Positions 35,033 to 46,457 of a stretch of DNA of 64,000 bases are shown one piece after another. The notes under the pieces were generated by a model that saw only the letters and a program-made list of their open reading frames with translations, made no database searches and was not told where the DNA came from. Numbering within the stretch: the stretch's first letter is position 1; the number at the start of each line of letters is the position of its first letter. Source of the DNA: Maritalea myrionectae DSM 19524 (GTDB lineage: Bacteria > Pseudomonadota > Alphaproteobacteria > Rhizobiales > Devosiaceae); the NCBI RefSeq assembly GCF_000423365.1, contig NZ_AUHV01000002.1:310001-374000 (forward strand), written 5' to 3'. The position numbers and the translations under genes were made by a program.

Positions 35033-37126
35033 TCAGCCCTCAAGCTTGGAGAAATTGGCAATCAAGTGCATGGTTTCACGCAGCTTGGCCAACAAATTGA
35101 GGCGATTGACGCGCACGGCCGGGTCCTCATCATTGACCAAGACGTTTTCAAAAAACGCGTCCACAGGCTTGCGCAATGATGACAATTCATTGATGGCCGT
35201 GGCGAAATCATCTGCAGCAATATTGGCCGCCACAGCTTCATTGACCACTTCAATGGCGGTCGCCAGCTTTTCCTCGTCGTCGGTTTTGAACAGCTTGTGG
35301 TCCACCTCGTCGCGATAGGAACGCCCGTCTTTTTTCTCTTCGGCGCGCAAGATGTTGGCAGCACGGCGGTAGCCCGCGATCAGGCTTTCGCCCTGTTCGC
35401 TTTTGACCAGACCGTTCAGCTCAACCGCACGGGCGGCGATATTGACGAGGCTGATGCCCTTGGCCAAACCGTTCTTATAGAGCACGGCGCTCAACACATC
35501 GTGGGCAATGCCCTGCTCGCGCATTTGCACGGTCAGGCGATCTTCAATGAAGCCGCAAAGAGACTGCAAGATTTCCGTCGCATCGCCTGCCAAGTTGAAC
35601 TTGCTCAAATGCTCGGCCAGCAATTTGTCCATGGCGAAATCGAGTTTGTTTTCCAAACAGATGCGGATCACGCCGAGTGCCGCGCGGCGCAAGGCAAAGG
35701 GATCTTTCGACCCGGTGGGCTTCTCGTCAATGGCCCAAAAACCGGTCAGCATATCCAGCTTATCTGCGAGCGCCACTGTGGCAGCGGTCAGCTCTTCGGG
35801 CACGCGATCGCTCGGGCCAACTGGCTTATAATGATCTTGCAGCGCGGCAGCGACATTGTCTTTTTCGCCTTGGGCTTCCGCGTAGTAGCGGCCCATCAAG
35901 CCTTGCAATTCCGGGAATTCAAACACCATGTCGGTGACAAGATCGGCTTTGGCCAATTTGGCGGCACGCGTTGCATCCGCAGTTGACGCGCCAATCTTTG
36001 TCGCAATGGTTTCGCTCAGCTCGACCAGCCGTTCTACGCGGGCGCTTTGTGTGCCCAGCTTTTCGTGGAACACCATATTGTCGAGCTTTGACAAGCGGCT
36101 TTCAAGCGGCACATTCAAATCTGTGTCATAGAAGAATTTCGCATCTGACAAGCGGGCTTTAATCACCCGCTCATTGCCGCCCACAATGGTTTTGCCGCCA
36201 TCTTCAGCTTCCAAGTTCGACACGAGAATGAAGTGGTTCGCCAGCTTGCCTGTCGTCGCGTCGCGCAAATTGAAGCATTTCTGGTGCGCACGAATGGCAG
36301 TGATCACCACCTCTTCGGGCAGTGAGAGGAACTTCTCGTCAAAGCGTCCCATCATGGTTTGTGGCCATTCCACCAGCCCGGCAACTTCGTCCAGCAGCCC
36401 CTCGTCTTCGATCACATTGAGATTTTGAGCGAAGGCCAAATTGGCAGCGTCGGCGCGGATCATTTCCTTGCGGCGTTCAAAGTCGAGCACCACTTTGTTT
36501 TGTTCCAGCGCGTGCGCGTAATCATCAAAGCGGCGCACCTTGATTGCGTCAGGCGCCATGAAGCGATGACCATAAGTGATATCGCCAGACTTGAGGCCAT
36601 CTACTTCAAAATTGATAATTTCGGGGTCTTCGCCTTCATGGCCAAATGTCGCGGTGATCGCGCGCAAGGGGCGAATCCAGCTCAGCTTGCCTTTGCCCCA
36701 GCGCATGGATTTTGGCCAAGGGAATTTCTCAATGGTGCCCGGCAATAAATCGGCGAGAATGTCGGTGGTCAGTTCACCTTTTTTCTCGATCACGGCCACA
36801 TAGAAATCGCCCTTTTTCGGGTCCGTTTGCACCTCAGCTTCATCTACTGAGTTGAGGCCCGCGGCGCGCAAAAAGCCAGCAATCGCCTTTTCCGGTGCAT
36901 CGGTGCGGGGGCCCTTGCGTTCAGTCTTCACATCTTCGGATGCCTTGGGCAGGCCTGCGATATGAAGGGCCAAGCGGCGTGGCGTGGCGTGGGCCACTGC
37001 GCCCTCATACAGCACGCCTTTTTCCACCAATTGGTCGGTGATCAGTTTTTTGAGGTTTTCAGCGGCGCGGCGTTGCTGGCCGGCCGGAATTTCTTCTGAA
37101 AACAGTTCAAGCAAAAGTTCAGGCAT
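35033..37126 (-). CDS. glyS: Glycine--tRNA ligase beta subunit
   Basis: 697 residues, normal for the beta chain of the alpha2beta2 enzyme. It opens with MPELLLELFSEEIPAGQQ and contains the family blocks RRLALHIAGLP, KSMRWGK and GYRRAANIL, with a C-terminal anticodon-binding-type region (VNVEDPAVR-like, LLAKLRETMHLIANFSKLE). It works with GlyQ (40074-41000), which here is separated by three unrelated genes rather than adjacent as in many bacteria. A terminator follows. Confidence 0.96.
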   Translation of the reverse strand: MPELLLELFSEEIPAGQQRRAAENLKKLITDQLVEKGVLYEGAVAHATPRRLALHIAGLPKASEDVKTERKGPRTDAPEKAIAGFLRAAGLNSVDEAEVQTDPKKGDFYVAVIEKKGELTTDILADLLPGTIEKFPWPKSMRWGKGKLSWIRPLRAITATFGHEGEDPEIINFEVDGLKSGDITYGHRFMAPDAIKVRRFDDYAHALEQNKVVLDFERRKEMIRADAANLAFAQNLNVIEDEGLLDEVAGLVEWPQTMMGRFDEKFLSLPEEVVITAIRAHQKCFNLRDATTGKLANHFILVSNLEAEDGGKTIVGGNERVIKARLSDAKFFYDTDLNVPLESRLSKLDNMVFHEKLGTQSARVERLVELSETIATKIGASTADATRAAKLAKADLVTDMVFEFPELQGLMGRYYAEAQGEKDNVAAALQDHYKPVGPSDRVPEELTAATVALADKLDMLTGFWAIDEKPTGSKDPFALRRAALGVIRICLENKLDFAMDKLLAEHLSKFNLAGDATEILQSLCGFIEDRLTVQMREQGIAHDVLSAVLYKNGLAKGISLVNIAARAVELNGLVKSEQGESLIAGYRRAANILRAEEKKDGRSYRDEVDHKLFKTDDEEKLATAIEVVNEAVAANIAADDFATAINELSSLRKPVDAFFENVLVNDEDPAVRVNRLNLLAKLRETMHLIANFSKLEG

Positions 37127-37223
37127 GATGTAGATCGCTTGGTTGAATGAAGTTTGAATTTATGGGCTTGATAACGGGCTTGGCTGGGCTTGTCCATGAC
37201 AAATCCGCTCACAAACAAGTGGC

Positions 37224-39186
<1,963 letters not shown>

Positions 39187-39200
<14 letters not shown>

Positions 39201-39747
39201 TCGGGACAGCGCGATCCAATTCATTTTCAAGCTCAAAATACTCTTCTTGGCTGAAGCTGAACATGTTAGCAACGATGTTAGAGGGGAAGCTTTCCACGCT
39301 CACATTCAAATTGCGCACGGTGCCGTTATAATAACGGCGGGCCAGCTGAATTTCTTCTTCCACTTGCTGCAGCGCCTCTTGAAACTCAATAAAGGAACTG
39401 TCGGCTCTCAACTCTGGATAATCTTCCGCCACGGCAAATAGTCGGCCCAGTGCGCCAGACAAAATGCCTTCCAGCTTGCCGCGTTCCTGCGGCGAGGCAT
39501 CGCCAGCGTTTTGCACGGCGGCCCGTGCCTGGGTTACCGCTTCAAGCGTTTCACGCTCATGGGTCACATAGCCCTTTACGGTTTCCAGCAGGTTGGGAAT
39601 TAAATCAGCACGGCGCTTCAATTGCACATCAATGCCAGACCAGCCTTCGCGCACCAATTGGCGAAGTTTCACCAGCTTGTTGTACGTTATAATCCCGAAG
39701 AAAACGACGGCGCCACTCAGCGCCAAAATAATCTGCAAAAAGTCCAT
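39187..39747 (-). CDS. lemA: LemA family protein
   Basis: 186 residues: an N-terminal transmembrane helix (about 3-22) then a long helical bundle with the LemA pattern (YNKLVKLRQLVREGWSGIDV, LKRRADLIPNLLETVKGY, EFQEALQQVEEEIQLARRYYN, FPSNIVANMFSF). The N-terminus is outside and the bundle cytoplasmic in described members. GAGGG lies 5 nt before ATG 39747. It is translationally overlapped by the DUF2207 gene. Confidence 0.93.
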
Positions 39748-39767
39748 ATCCCTCTTCCACCACCTTG

Positions 39768-39783
39768 TTTGGCAATTGCCAAA
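39768..39783. promoter_or_regulatory. 16-bp perfect palindrome upstream of lemA
   Basis: TTTGGCAATTGCCAAA lies 20 nt upstream of the lemA ATG. No gene product is known to bind it; it could be an operator. Confidence 0.35.
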
Positions 39784-39802
39784 TTTCCAACTTTTTCAAC
39801 AT

Positions 39803-40015
39803 CTAAGCGCAAACATCGCAGAAAATAAAGGGGCCGTCCATATAGGCAAAACAAAAGGGCGACTGATCTGCATCATATCGCCCTTTTCTAAATTTTACCT
39901 TGCGCGTGTAGCGCAGTTTTTTCTCGACTATTTTGGGACTGAACCGCTTATCCCCCAAGGCCTTTGCAGGAATATTTTGAGGTTTAATCAGCGCCCCTGC
40001 TTGCTTCTTGCGCAT
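39803..40015 (-). CDS. Small basic protein, candidate ArfA-type ribosome-rescue factor
   Basis: 70 codons. ATG 40015 is preceded by AAAGGAG with 8-nt spacing. The N-terminal 55 residues are strongly basic; N14, L20, D22, F25, K28 and a following K-rich stretch fall at the same positions as N14, L20, D22, F25, R28 and the basic segment of E. coli ArfA, whose full length is 72. The last 17 residues (FCFAYMDGP, FIFCDVCA) are hydrophobic with cysteines, like the unstable tail of full-length ArfA. An intrinsic terminator occupies codons 43-57. It lies between glyQ and lemA. The ArfA assignment is an inference; it could be an unrelated short ORF in front of the glyQ terminator. Confidence 0.6.
   Translation of the reverse strand: MRKKQAGALIKPQNIPAKALGDKRFSPKIVEKKLRYTRKVKFRKGRYDADQSPFCFAYMDGPFIFCDVCA
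39845..39887 (-). terminator. Intrinsic terminator inside the small basic ORF
   Basis: Minus strand: AAAAGGGCGA and TCGCCCTTTT (39887-39878 and 39862-39853) form a perfect 10-bp stem; the 15-nt loop contains a further TGAT/ATCA pair. TTTTGTTTTGCC provides the U-tract. It sits in codons 43-57 of the 39803-40015 ORF, before its stop. Confidence 0.85.
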
Positions 40016-40073
40016 TGTGAGGCTCCTTTGTTTGCCCGCCTGATATAGGCGCAACACCCCAAAGGTTCAAGAC

Positions 40074-41000
40074 TTAAGCGCCGCCGGCCTCCGTATTGAG
40101 CCATGCGCCACCGCAGGCCTTTGCCAGCTCACGCACCCGCAAAATATAGCTTTGACGTTCAGTTACAGAGATCACACCGCGTGCATCAAGCAAATTGAAA
40201 ATGTGTGAAGCCTTGATGCACTGCTCATAGGCGGGCATCGCCATTTTGTGCTGATTGCCTTGGTCGCCCGCCTCAAGAATGGCGCGGCATTCCGCTTCTG
40301 CATCCTTAAAGTGCTGGAACAACATGTCGGTGTTGGCCTGCTCGAAATTGTAGCGCGAGAATTCTTGCTCAGCTTGCAAAAACACATCAGCATAGGTGAC
40401 CTTCTCGTCGCCCTCGCGGCCATTGAAGTTCAATTCCATGATGCTGTCCACGTCCTGCAAATAACAGGCAATCCGCTCGAGCCCGTAGGTCAATTCGCCG
40501 GAAACAGGGGAACATTCAAAGCCAGCCACTTGTTGGAAATAGGTGAATTGGCTTACTTCCATGCCATCGCACCAGCATTCCCAGCCAAGGCCCCACGCGC
40601 CAAGGGTTGGGCTTTCCCAATCATCTTCCACGAAGCGCAAATCATGCAGTTTCGGATCGATGCCAATGGCGTAGAGCGATTGCAGATAAAGCTCTTGCAG
40701 GTTTTCCGGGCTTGGCTTCAGCAAAACTTGGAACTGGTAATAATGCTGCAAGCGGTTCGGGTTTTCACCATAGCGGCCATCGGTTGGGCGGCGGCAGGGC
40801 TGCACATAGGCAGCGCGCCACGGCTTTGGCCCCAAAGAGCGCAATGTTGTTGCCGGGTGGAACGTACCCGCACCCATTTCCATGTCATAAGGTTGTAAAA
40901 TCACACAGCCTTGGGCAGCCCAGAAATTTTGCAATGTCAAAATCAGCCCTTGGAAGGACTGTTTTGGGTCCAGATGGGCTGGCACTTTTTGTTCGCTCAT
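40074..41000 (-). CDS. glyQ: Glycine--tRNA ligase alpha subunit
   Basis: 308 residues, standard for the alpha chain holding the catalytic core. Marks: [71 protein letters not shown] and [17 protein letters not shown] 41000 has AAAGGTC upstream; an in-frame start at 41048 adds 16 unrelated residues. The partner glyS is 3 kb away on the same strand. Confidence 0.97.
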   Translation of the reverse strand: MSEQKVPAHLDPKQSFQGLILTLQNFWAAQGCVILQPYDMEMGAGTFHPATTLRSLGPKPWRAAYVQPCRRPTDGRYGENPNRLQHYYQFQVLLKPSPENLQELYLQSLYAIGIDPKLHDLRFVEDDWESPTLGAWGLGWECWCDGMEVSQFTYFQQVAGFECSPVSGELTYGLERIACYLQDVDSIMELNFNGREGDEKVTYADVFLQAEQEFSRYNFEQANTDMLFQHFKDAEAECRAILEAGDQGNQHKMAMPAYEQCIKASHIFNLLDARGVISVTERQSYILRVRELAKACGGAWLNTEAGGA

Positions 41001-41129
41001 AAACTTGACCTTTGGCATCCGCTGATAAGTTTCAACTAACTTATCCAATCGCGCTGCAACCTAATTGCGCCGTGCCGAATTATCAAGCGGCAGGTGAACA
41101 TTGCGGCAAACTAATTTTCACGAAGGCGA

Positions 41130-42398
41130 TCAGTGCTTATCGTGCAATTGTCGAATATGGCGCATGGCAAGCCAAGTGAGCGCCAACACAAAGGGCGCAG
41201 CCACCGCCAACATAAGTGATTTTGAGGGGAACGCGCCCAACTGCATGCCCGCTAGAATATAGCCCAACACACCGAGCGCATAATAGGTGATGGCGATGGT
41301 GGATAGCCCCTCCACAGTGGTTTGCAGCTTATATTGACTGACCGAGGTGTCTGAGATGGCCTTGAGCGCATCTTGGTTTTGCTTATGGATTTCAATCGCC
41401 ACTTTGGTGTTGAGCAACTCCGTCGCCCGCGTCAATCGATCGGTCAGCGCGTTCAGTCGGTTTTGCAGCGCGGCGCAGGTGGCCATGGCGGGGTCCATAC
41501 GATTGCTGAGATAGCGGGCCATATTGGTGTGGCCTGTGATGCGCTTTTCCTCAAGCAATCCCAACCTGTGCCGCACCAGCTGATCATACGAGTAGCTGGC
41601 CGCAAACAGTGCATTGGTTTCGCCATGAAAATGCGTGGTTTCCAGCGCCAGCTTGTTCAGCTCATTTAATAGCTCTTCAATAATCTGCGGATCTGTTTCA
41701 TTGTTCAGCCGCTTCAAAATGTTTTCTAAGCCGCGCTCCACATTATCGACATTGGGCGCAATATCCTGCGCCACAGGCAACGCCAAAAGCGCAAGCGACC
41801 GGAAGGTTTCAATTTCCAGCAGATAGCGGGCGATCACCCCGCGCCGCACATCAGTGATCCCTGCCCCGGCAAATTCCAGCCGCGTAAACCCGTCATTGTC
41901 CGGCAAAAAGTCCGTCGCGATTTCGGCCAGCCCTTCTTCCACCTTGGCGTAAGACAGGCTGGCGCGGCGAAACCCTTTGAGCGCTTCTTCGTGGACGGTT
42001 TCCGCGTCGATCAGATCCACACGGGTTGTCACCAACAATTTGGCGGCAGTGATGGCCTCTAAACCAATATTTTCGGGCCACGGTTCGTCCAGCGTACTGG
42101 GGGCCATCCACGTGATCGACGCATGTTCGGAATGCAATTGCCAAGTGGCGGCGATTTCGCCCACTTGGTAACGCGCTTGGCGGTCGGTCATAAAGGTGGG
42201 TTTGATCTGGTTTTTGTGACACCAGGAGGCAAACTCCTCCCGCATCTGATCGTGCCGCCCCGGCTCGCGGCCAAAATAGGTTGCGACACGGCGCAAGCGG
42301 CCTTTGGGGCCAAGCGGTTGAACCGGACGAGCGTGAATTTCTCCCAATGCCTGGGCGCGGAATGGATGATCGACAAACTGCATTTTTGTGCTCTGCAT
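41130..42398 (-). CDS. DUF3422 family protein
   Basis: 422 residues. The N-terminus (FVDHPFRAQALGEIHARPVQPL) and the EHASITWM and LLVTTRVDL blocks are typical of DUF3422. Long helices follow, then two C-terminal membrane segments (about 365-385 and 392-412) and a short basic tail. The family is frequent in alphaproteobacteria and uncharacterised; a role at the membrane is likely from topology. Confidence 0.85.
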   Translation of the reverse strand: MQSTKMQFVDHPFRAQALGEIHARPVQPLGPKGRLRRVATYFGREPGRHDQMREEFASWCHKNQIKPTFMTDRQARYQVGEIAATWQLHSEHASITWMAPSTLDEPWPENIGLEAITAAKLLVTTRVDLIDAETVHEEALKGFRRASLSYAKVEEGLAEIATDFLPDNDGFTRLEFAGAGITDVRRGVIARYLLEIETFRSLALLALPVAQDIAPNVDNVERGLENILKRLNNETDPQIIEELLNELNKLALETTHFHGETNALFAASYSYDQLVRHRLGLLEEKRITGHTNMARYLSNRMDPAMATCAALQNRLNALTDRLTRATELLNTKVAIEIHKQNQDALKAISDTSVSQYKLQTTVEGLSTIAITYYALGVLGYILAGMQLGAFPSKSLMLAVAAPFVLALTWLAMRHIRQLHDKH

Positions 42399-42477
42399 TC
42401 GCGTTTGCCCCTATAGGGCTTTTTTTAATCTGATCGCGAATGGGCGGGGCAAAACAAGTGCAGTTTTGCGTTAAACG

Positions 42478-42687
42478 TTAGTCTTTTTTGTCTTTGGGCT
42501 TATAGACGCCAGTTTTTTTATCTCGTTCGAGATCAACTATATTGCCGCGCGCGCGATCCGATTGATCACGCGCCTTCTTTTGCTCATCTATATCTTTGAA
42601 ATGCCGATTGATATTATCGCGAATGCTCCTGATGCCATAATAGACCAGCACCACCAGCAAAACGAAAACAGCGATACGTAGCAGCAA
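42478..42687 (-). CDS. Small single-pass membrane protein
   Basis: 69 residues: one hydrophobic helix (about 4-20) and a charged, Lys/Asp-rich cytoplasmic tail ending KPKDKKD. It starts 13 nt after the S49 peptidase stop, so is co-transcribed. A gene of this type at this place is common in Rhizobiales as I recall. The function is unknown. Confidence 0.72.
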   Translation of the reverse strand: MLLRIAVFVLLVVLVYYGIRSIRDNINRHFKDIDEQKKARDQSDRARGNIVDLERDKKTGVYKPKDKKD

Positions 42688-42699
42688 TTTCTATTCCTC

Positions 42700-43566
42700 T
42701 TACAGTCCGAAACGCGACCAATGGGCCTGCGCTTTAAGGGTTGAAAGCACATCATCACTTAAAGATTGCTGGCCGATTTGCCCGCCCAAAAAAGGAACGC
42801 GCGGCATGGAGAATAGCGAGCGCCTCTCCTCAATCTTGACCAGCTTGACCTTCTTACCATAGCGCTTTTGCAAAGTCTCATATATGTCGCCGAGCGCGTC
42901 AACCAGGCCAAACTCAATGGCCGATTTTCCGGTCCAGAATTCGCCAGAGAACAAGCCTTCCTTATCCAAATCCAGTTTGTCGCCGCGGCGTTCTTTCACA
43001 AAGTCTTTGAACACTTCATGCACATCGAGCTGCAAGCGTTTCAATCGCTCCACATCTTTAGGGTCTTCGGGCAAAAATGGGTCGAGCGTGGATTTGTTTT
43101 CGCCAGCGGTGTAAACGCGGCGGCTCACGCCAAGTTTTTCAATCGCGTCCACAAAGCCAAAAGTGGCAGAGATCACGCCAATGGAGCCCACGATGGAGCT
43201 CGGGTCAGCAATAATCTCGTCCCCTGCCGTGGCGATGAAATAGCCACCGGATGCGGCAACATCTTCGATAAAGACCAACACCTTTTTATTTTTCTCTTTC
43301 GCGAGGTCACGAATATACTTGGCCACCAAGCGCGATTGAACCGGTGAACCGCCGGGAGAATTGATGATGATGGCAACCGCTGGTGCCTGCTTATTCTTAA
43401 ACGCACGTTTCAATAACGGCGCGGCATTGGCGATATTGATCCGGTCTGGTTTTTGGCTCGCTTCAATTGTGCCGCTTAACCGCACCACAGGGATTTGCAC
43501 ATTATCGCGGCCCAAAAGTCGGGCGTGCCATGGCGCTTTAATTTTATCGGTCAGATCGTCGTGCAT
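42700..43566 (-). CDS. S49 family serine peptidase (SppA-like)
   Basis: 288 residues, the short SppA form. Catalytic Ser lies in VAASGGYFIATA and the Lys in the GENKSTLDPFLPEDP segment; INSPGGSPVQSRLVAKYI forms the oxyanion region. No clear N-terminal transmembrane helix is seen, unlike many SppA, so it may be cytoplasmic or peripheral. The family digests signal peptides and other membrane-derived peptides. It is upstream of the small membrane protein gene. Confidence 0.9.
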   Translation of the reverse strand: MHDDLTDKIKAPWHARLLGRDNVQIPVVRLSGTIEASQKPDRINIANAAPLLKRAFKNKQAPAVAIIINSPGGSPVQSRLVAKYIRDLAKEKNKKVLVFIEDVAASGGYFIATAGDEIIADPSSIVGSIGVISATFGFVDAIEKLGVSRRVYTAGENKSTLDPFLPEDPKDVERLKRLQLDVHEVFKDFVKERRGDKLDLDKEGLFSGEFWTGKSAIEFGLVDALGDIYETLQKRYGKKVKLVKIEERRSLFSMPRVPFLGGQIGQQSLSDDVLSTLKAQAHWSRFGL

Positions 43567-43636
43567 AAATTTCCCTGCTTACGCTTTTGGCGCGTTTTGT
43601 TCATCTTAGTTCACAATGTAGGAGGTAAAATACAAA

Positions 43637-44422
43637 CTACCAGTGTAATTTGTCATTTCCCATTAAAATGGCTTGCAATTGCGGCGTAAATTCTCGCCCC
43701 TCAGTGCCATGTAATGAGAGAGGCGACAAGAGCTTGCAGGGTGCTTTTGATCCCTTATAGCCGCGCACGAGCACGCGGCTGGCTTGCTGGCCGGGGCGCG
43801 ACACGATGGGCAGGATGGTGATGTTGCCCAATCGGCGGTCGTAATATTTCATCAGTTTTTGCAGTTCAGCAGCGCGATGTATGAAGATCACTTCGCCGCC
43901 AGCGCGCGCGCAACTGACCGCCGCTTTCACCCAACGCTCCAAGCAATCAATACCGTGGGCGTGCGCCCGCTTGCCATAATTGTCGTTGGGAAGTGAAACG
44001 GTCTTTTCATCAAAATATGGCGGGTTGGCGATCACACTGTCGAAATGATCCTGCACCATGCCCGCGGTGACGCGTTCCGGACCGGGGGCCATGATGTCGA
44101 TTTGGCAATATTCTGCCCGATCAACATATCCATTATGTCTCAGATTTTGTTTGCCCAGATCGACAATTTCATCATCAATTTCGGCGAGAAGCGCGGTCAG
44201 GCCGGGGCAATATGTTAGCGCCGTCATGGAGGCAACGCCAACGCCTGCGCCCAGTTCCAGCAGGGTTTTGGGTGCATCATCCACCGCCGCGCCGAGCAAA
44301 ACGCTATCCACACCTGCACGGAAGCCTTTTTCGGGCTGGCACACACTGAGTTTACCGCCTAAAAAAGCGTCAGATGTGACACAATGGTGTTTTACTTTCC
44401 CTTGCGGGTGGTCTACGGACAT
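43637..44422 (-). CDS. tRNA1(Val) (adenine-N6)-methyltransferase-like (TrmN6/YfiC)
   Basis: 261-residue SAM-dependent methyltransferase: LLELGAGVGVASMTAL (SAM motif I) and the N6-adenine catalytic motif in SVIANPPYFDE. The opening DAFLGGKLSVCQPEKGFRAGVDSVLL is the usual TrmN6 start. It probably modifies tRNA A37; the exact base is unproven. ATG 44422 is preferred; GTG 44428 adds two residues. It is divergent from the polyprenyl synthase. Confidence 0.85.
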   Translation of the reverse strand: MSVDHPQGKVKHHCVTSDAFLGGKLSVCQPEKGFRAGVDSVLLGAAVDDAPKTLLELGAGVGVASMTALTYCPGLTALLAEIDDEIVDLGKQNLRHNGYVDRAEYCQIDIMAPGPERVTAGMVQDHFDSVIANPPYFDEKTVSLPNDNYGKRAHAHGIDCLERWVKAAVSCARAGGEVIFIHRAAELQKLMKYYDRRLGNITILPIVSRPGQQASRVLVRGYKGSKAPCKLLSPLSLHGTEGREFTPQLQAILMGNDKLHW

Positions 44423-44557
44423 AAGCACATATATGAATCTTGTTATCGAATAGAGTTATCTTGTCCGACGATGAGCAACAAGTTTTCTTGAGTTTGTCAC
44501 AAGATTACAGCAAAAATTCGATTAAGCGAATTGGGACATTTGTCCATGGGGCGAAAA

Positions 44558-45574
44558 ATGAGTGGTGCGCAGGCAGTGACTGATCAGGTCAAACCGAAAG
44601 ATGTGGTTGATGAGCTGGTTGAGTTTACCCGCAAGGACATGGAAGCGGTGAACGAAATGCTGTTGGCCCGTGTGGGCAGCCGCGTTGAAATGGTCCCTGA
44701 AATTGCCTCCTATCTGATTGACGCTGGTGGCAAGCGCTTGCGCCCTATGCTCACCATCGCTGCCGCCCAATTGTTTACCCCACAAAACAGTCATCACATT
44801 AATTACGCAGCGGCGGTTGAGTTTATGCACACCGCCACCTTGTTGCATGATGATGTGGTGGATGAGAGTTCAAAACGGCGCGGCAAACTAGCCGCGCGCA
44901 TGGTCTGGGGCAATGCCGCATCTGTGCTGGTTGGCGACTTTTTGCTGGGCCAAGCCTTTATGATGATGGTGGAAACCCGTGATGTGGACGCGCTGGGTGT
45001 GCTGTCGCAAGCCGCGGCGATTATCGCTGAAGGCGAAGTTTTCCAACTTTCAAAAGCCAACGACCTCAGCACCCAGGTGGACGAGTATTTTGCGGTCATC
45101 AAAGCGAAAACAGCCGCACTGTTTGAGGCGGCCACTGAAGTTGGCGCCATGGCGGGCGGCGCTACTGAAGCGCAACGCAAAGCGCTGAAGAGTTTTGGCG
45201 CTGAACTGGGCATTGCGTTCCAGATTGTCGACGACGTTTTGGATTATGGTGGCGCAAGCGGCACCATTGGCAAAAATGTGGGCGACGATCTGCGCGAGGG
45301 CAAGATGACGCTGCCAATTCTGCATGCCCTGCAAAATGCCAGCGAGAGCGATCGCGATTTCATCAAAACCAATTTGGGCGATCCTGAAGCGAGCGCTGAA
45401 ACGGTCAGCAAAGTTGTTGAGATTTTACAGAGCACAAACGCCTTGGCCGACGCACTCACGCGGGCGCAACAGCATGCTGAACACGCCAAGGCACATTTGA
45501 AAGAATTTGCCCACCTCCCCGGTGGTCGTATTCTCATCGATGTGGCTGATTATTGCGTTGAACGCGCGTACTAA
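44558..45574 (+). CDS. Polyprenyl diphosphate synthase (octa-/decaprenyl)
   Basis: 338-residue trans-prenyltransferase making the side chain of ubiquinone. The first Asp-rich motif is in TLLHDDVVDESSKRRG and the second in FQIVDDVLDYGG; GGKRLRPML gives the diphosphate-binding Lys/Arg. Chain length (C40 versus C50) is not readable. Start options are ATG 44558, ATG 44546 or TTG 44531. A GGACA-TT-TGTCC palindrome lies at 44534-44545. It relies on the MEP pathway encoded by ispH and ispE in this window. Confidence 0.92.
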   Translation: MSGAQAVTDQVKPKDVVDELVEFTRKDMEAVNEMLLARVGSRVEMVPEIASYLIDAGGKRLRPMLTIAAAQLFTPQNSHHINYAAAVEFMHTATLLHDDVVDESSKRRGKLAARMVWGNAASVLVGDFLLGQAFMMMVETRDVDALGVLSQAAAIIAEGEVFQLSKANDLSTQVDEYFAVIKAKTAALFEAATEVGAMAGGATEAQRKALKSFGAELGIAFQIVDDVLDYGGASGTIGKNVGDDLREGKMTLPILHALQNASESDRDFIKTNLGDPEASAETVSKVVEILQSTNALADALTRAQQHAEHAKAHLKEFAHLPGGRILIDVADYCVERAY

Positions 45575-45584
45575 CGCACGTTGA

Positions 45585-46454
45585 TCACAAGGTCGCGGAT
45601 TGGGCCACCCAAGCCTGTGGCCAATTTTTTCGAAACGATTGTGCAGCCAACATGGCTTCGCCAGCGGTGCCGAATAGGCCGAATATGGTGGCACCGGAAC
45701 CGGACATGCGCGATAGCAAACATCCCTTTTGTTGCCCCAAATCTGCGAGCATATCGGTGATTTCAGGAACGTGTTCTATCGCCGGTTTTTGCAGATCATT
45801 GCGCGTACCTTCAAGCCACATTGCGATAGCGGAAATATGCGCAAAATCTGCGGCATCGCGTTGGATCGGCGGATTGTCCTTGTCCACGAGCTTTCGGAAG
45901 ATTTCAGCGGTTGAGACCGCCTTACCGGGATTTGCCAGCACCATTTGAAATGTCGGAAACTCCGGAATCGGCGTGAGTTGCTCCCCCACCCCGCTCACAA
46001 AGGCGGTGCGCGAGAGGAGGCACATGGGCACATCTGCCCCAAGTTCCAGCGCCATCCCCATCAAATCATTCAAGTCCAAGTTCAAGCCTGAGATGCGGTT
46101 GGCCAGCCGCAACATTGCCGCAGCGTCGGCCGAGCCCCCGCCAATTCCCGCCGCGACCGGCAGAGCCTTATCCAGTTCGATCTTAAGCCCTGGGGGCAAC
46201 TTGTCGGGAAAGCGCGTTCGAAACAAAGTAAGCGCCTTGAGCACAATATTTGACCGCTCACCACGTAGTGCGTTGCCGAAAGGACCCGTGAGCTCCACTT
46301 CATCTTTGTCGGCGGGCGTAGCTGTCAGTTCGTCACACAGTTCGGTGAACACGCAAAGGCTTTCAAGCTCGTGATAGCCATTGCTGCGCTGGCCCACAAT
46401 GTGCAGTGCCAAATTGATTTTGGCCGGGGCCGGCTCGAGCCATTCAACGGTCAT
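45585..46454 (-). CDS. ispE: 4-diphosphocytidyl-2-C-methyl-D-erythritol kinase
   Basis: 289-residue GHMP kinase of the MEP pathway. The substrate-side lysine is in PAPAKINLALHIVG, and the ATP loop is PVAAGIGGGSADAAAML; the C-terminal RMSGSGATIFGLF block is typical. It lies 3 nt after the TPR gene and is surely co-transcribed with it. It converges with the polyprenyl synthase gene. Confidence 0.96.
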   Translation of the reverse strand: MTVEWLEPAPAKINLALHIVGQRSNGYHELESLCVFTELCDELTATPADKDEVELTGPFGNALRGERSNIVLKALTLFRTRFPDKLPPGLKIELDKALPVAAGIGGGSADAAAMLRLANRISGLNLDLNDLMGMALELGADVPMCLLSRTAFVSGVGEQLTPIPEFPTFQMVLANPGKAVSTAEIFRKLVDKDNPPIQRDAADFAHISAIAMWLEGTRNDLQKPAIEHVPEITDMLADLGQQKGCLLSRMSGSGATIFGLFGTAGEAMLAAQSFRKNWPQAWVAQSATL

Positions 46455-46457
46455 AGA

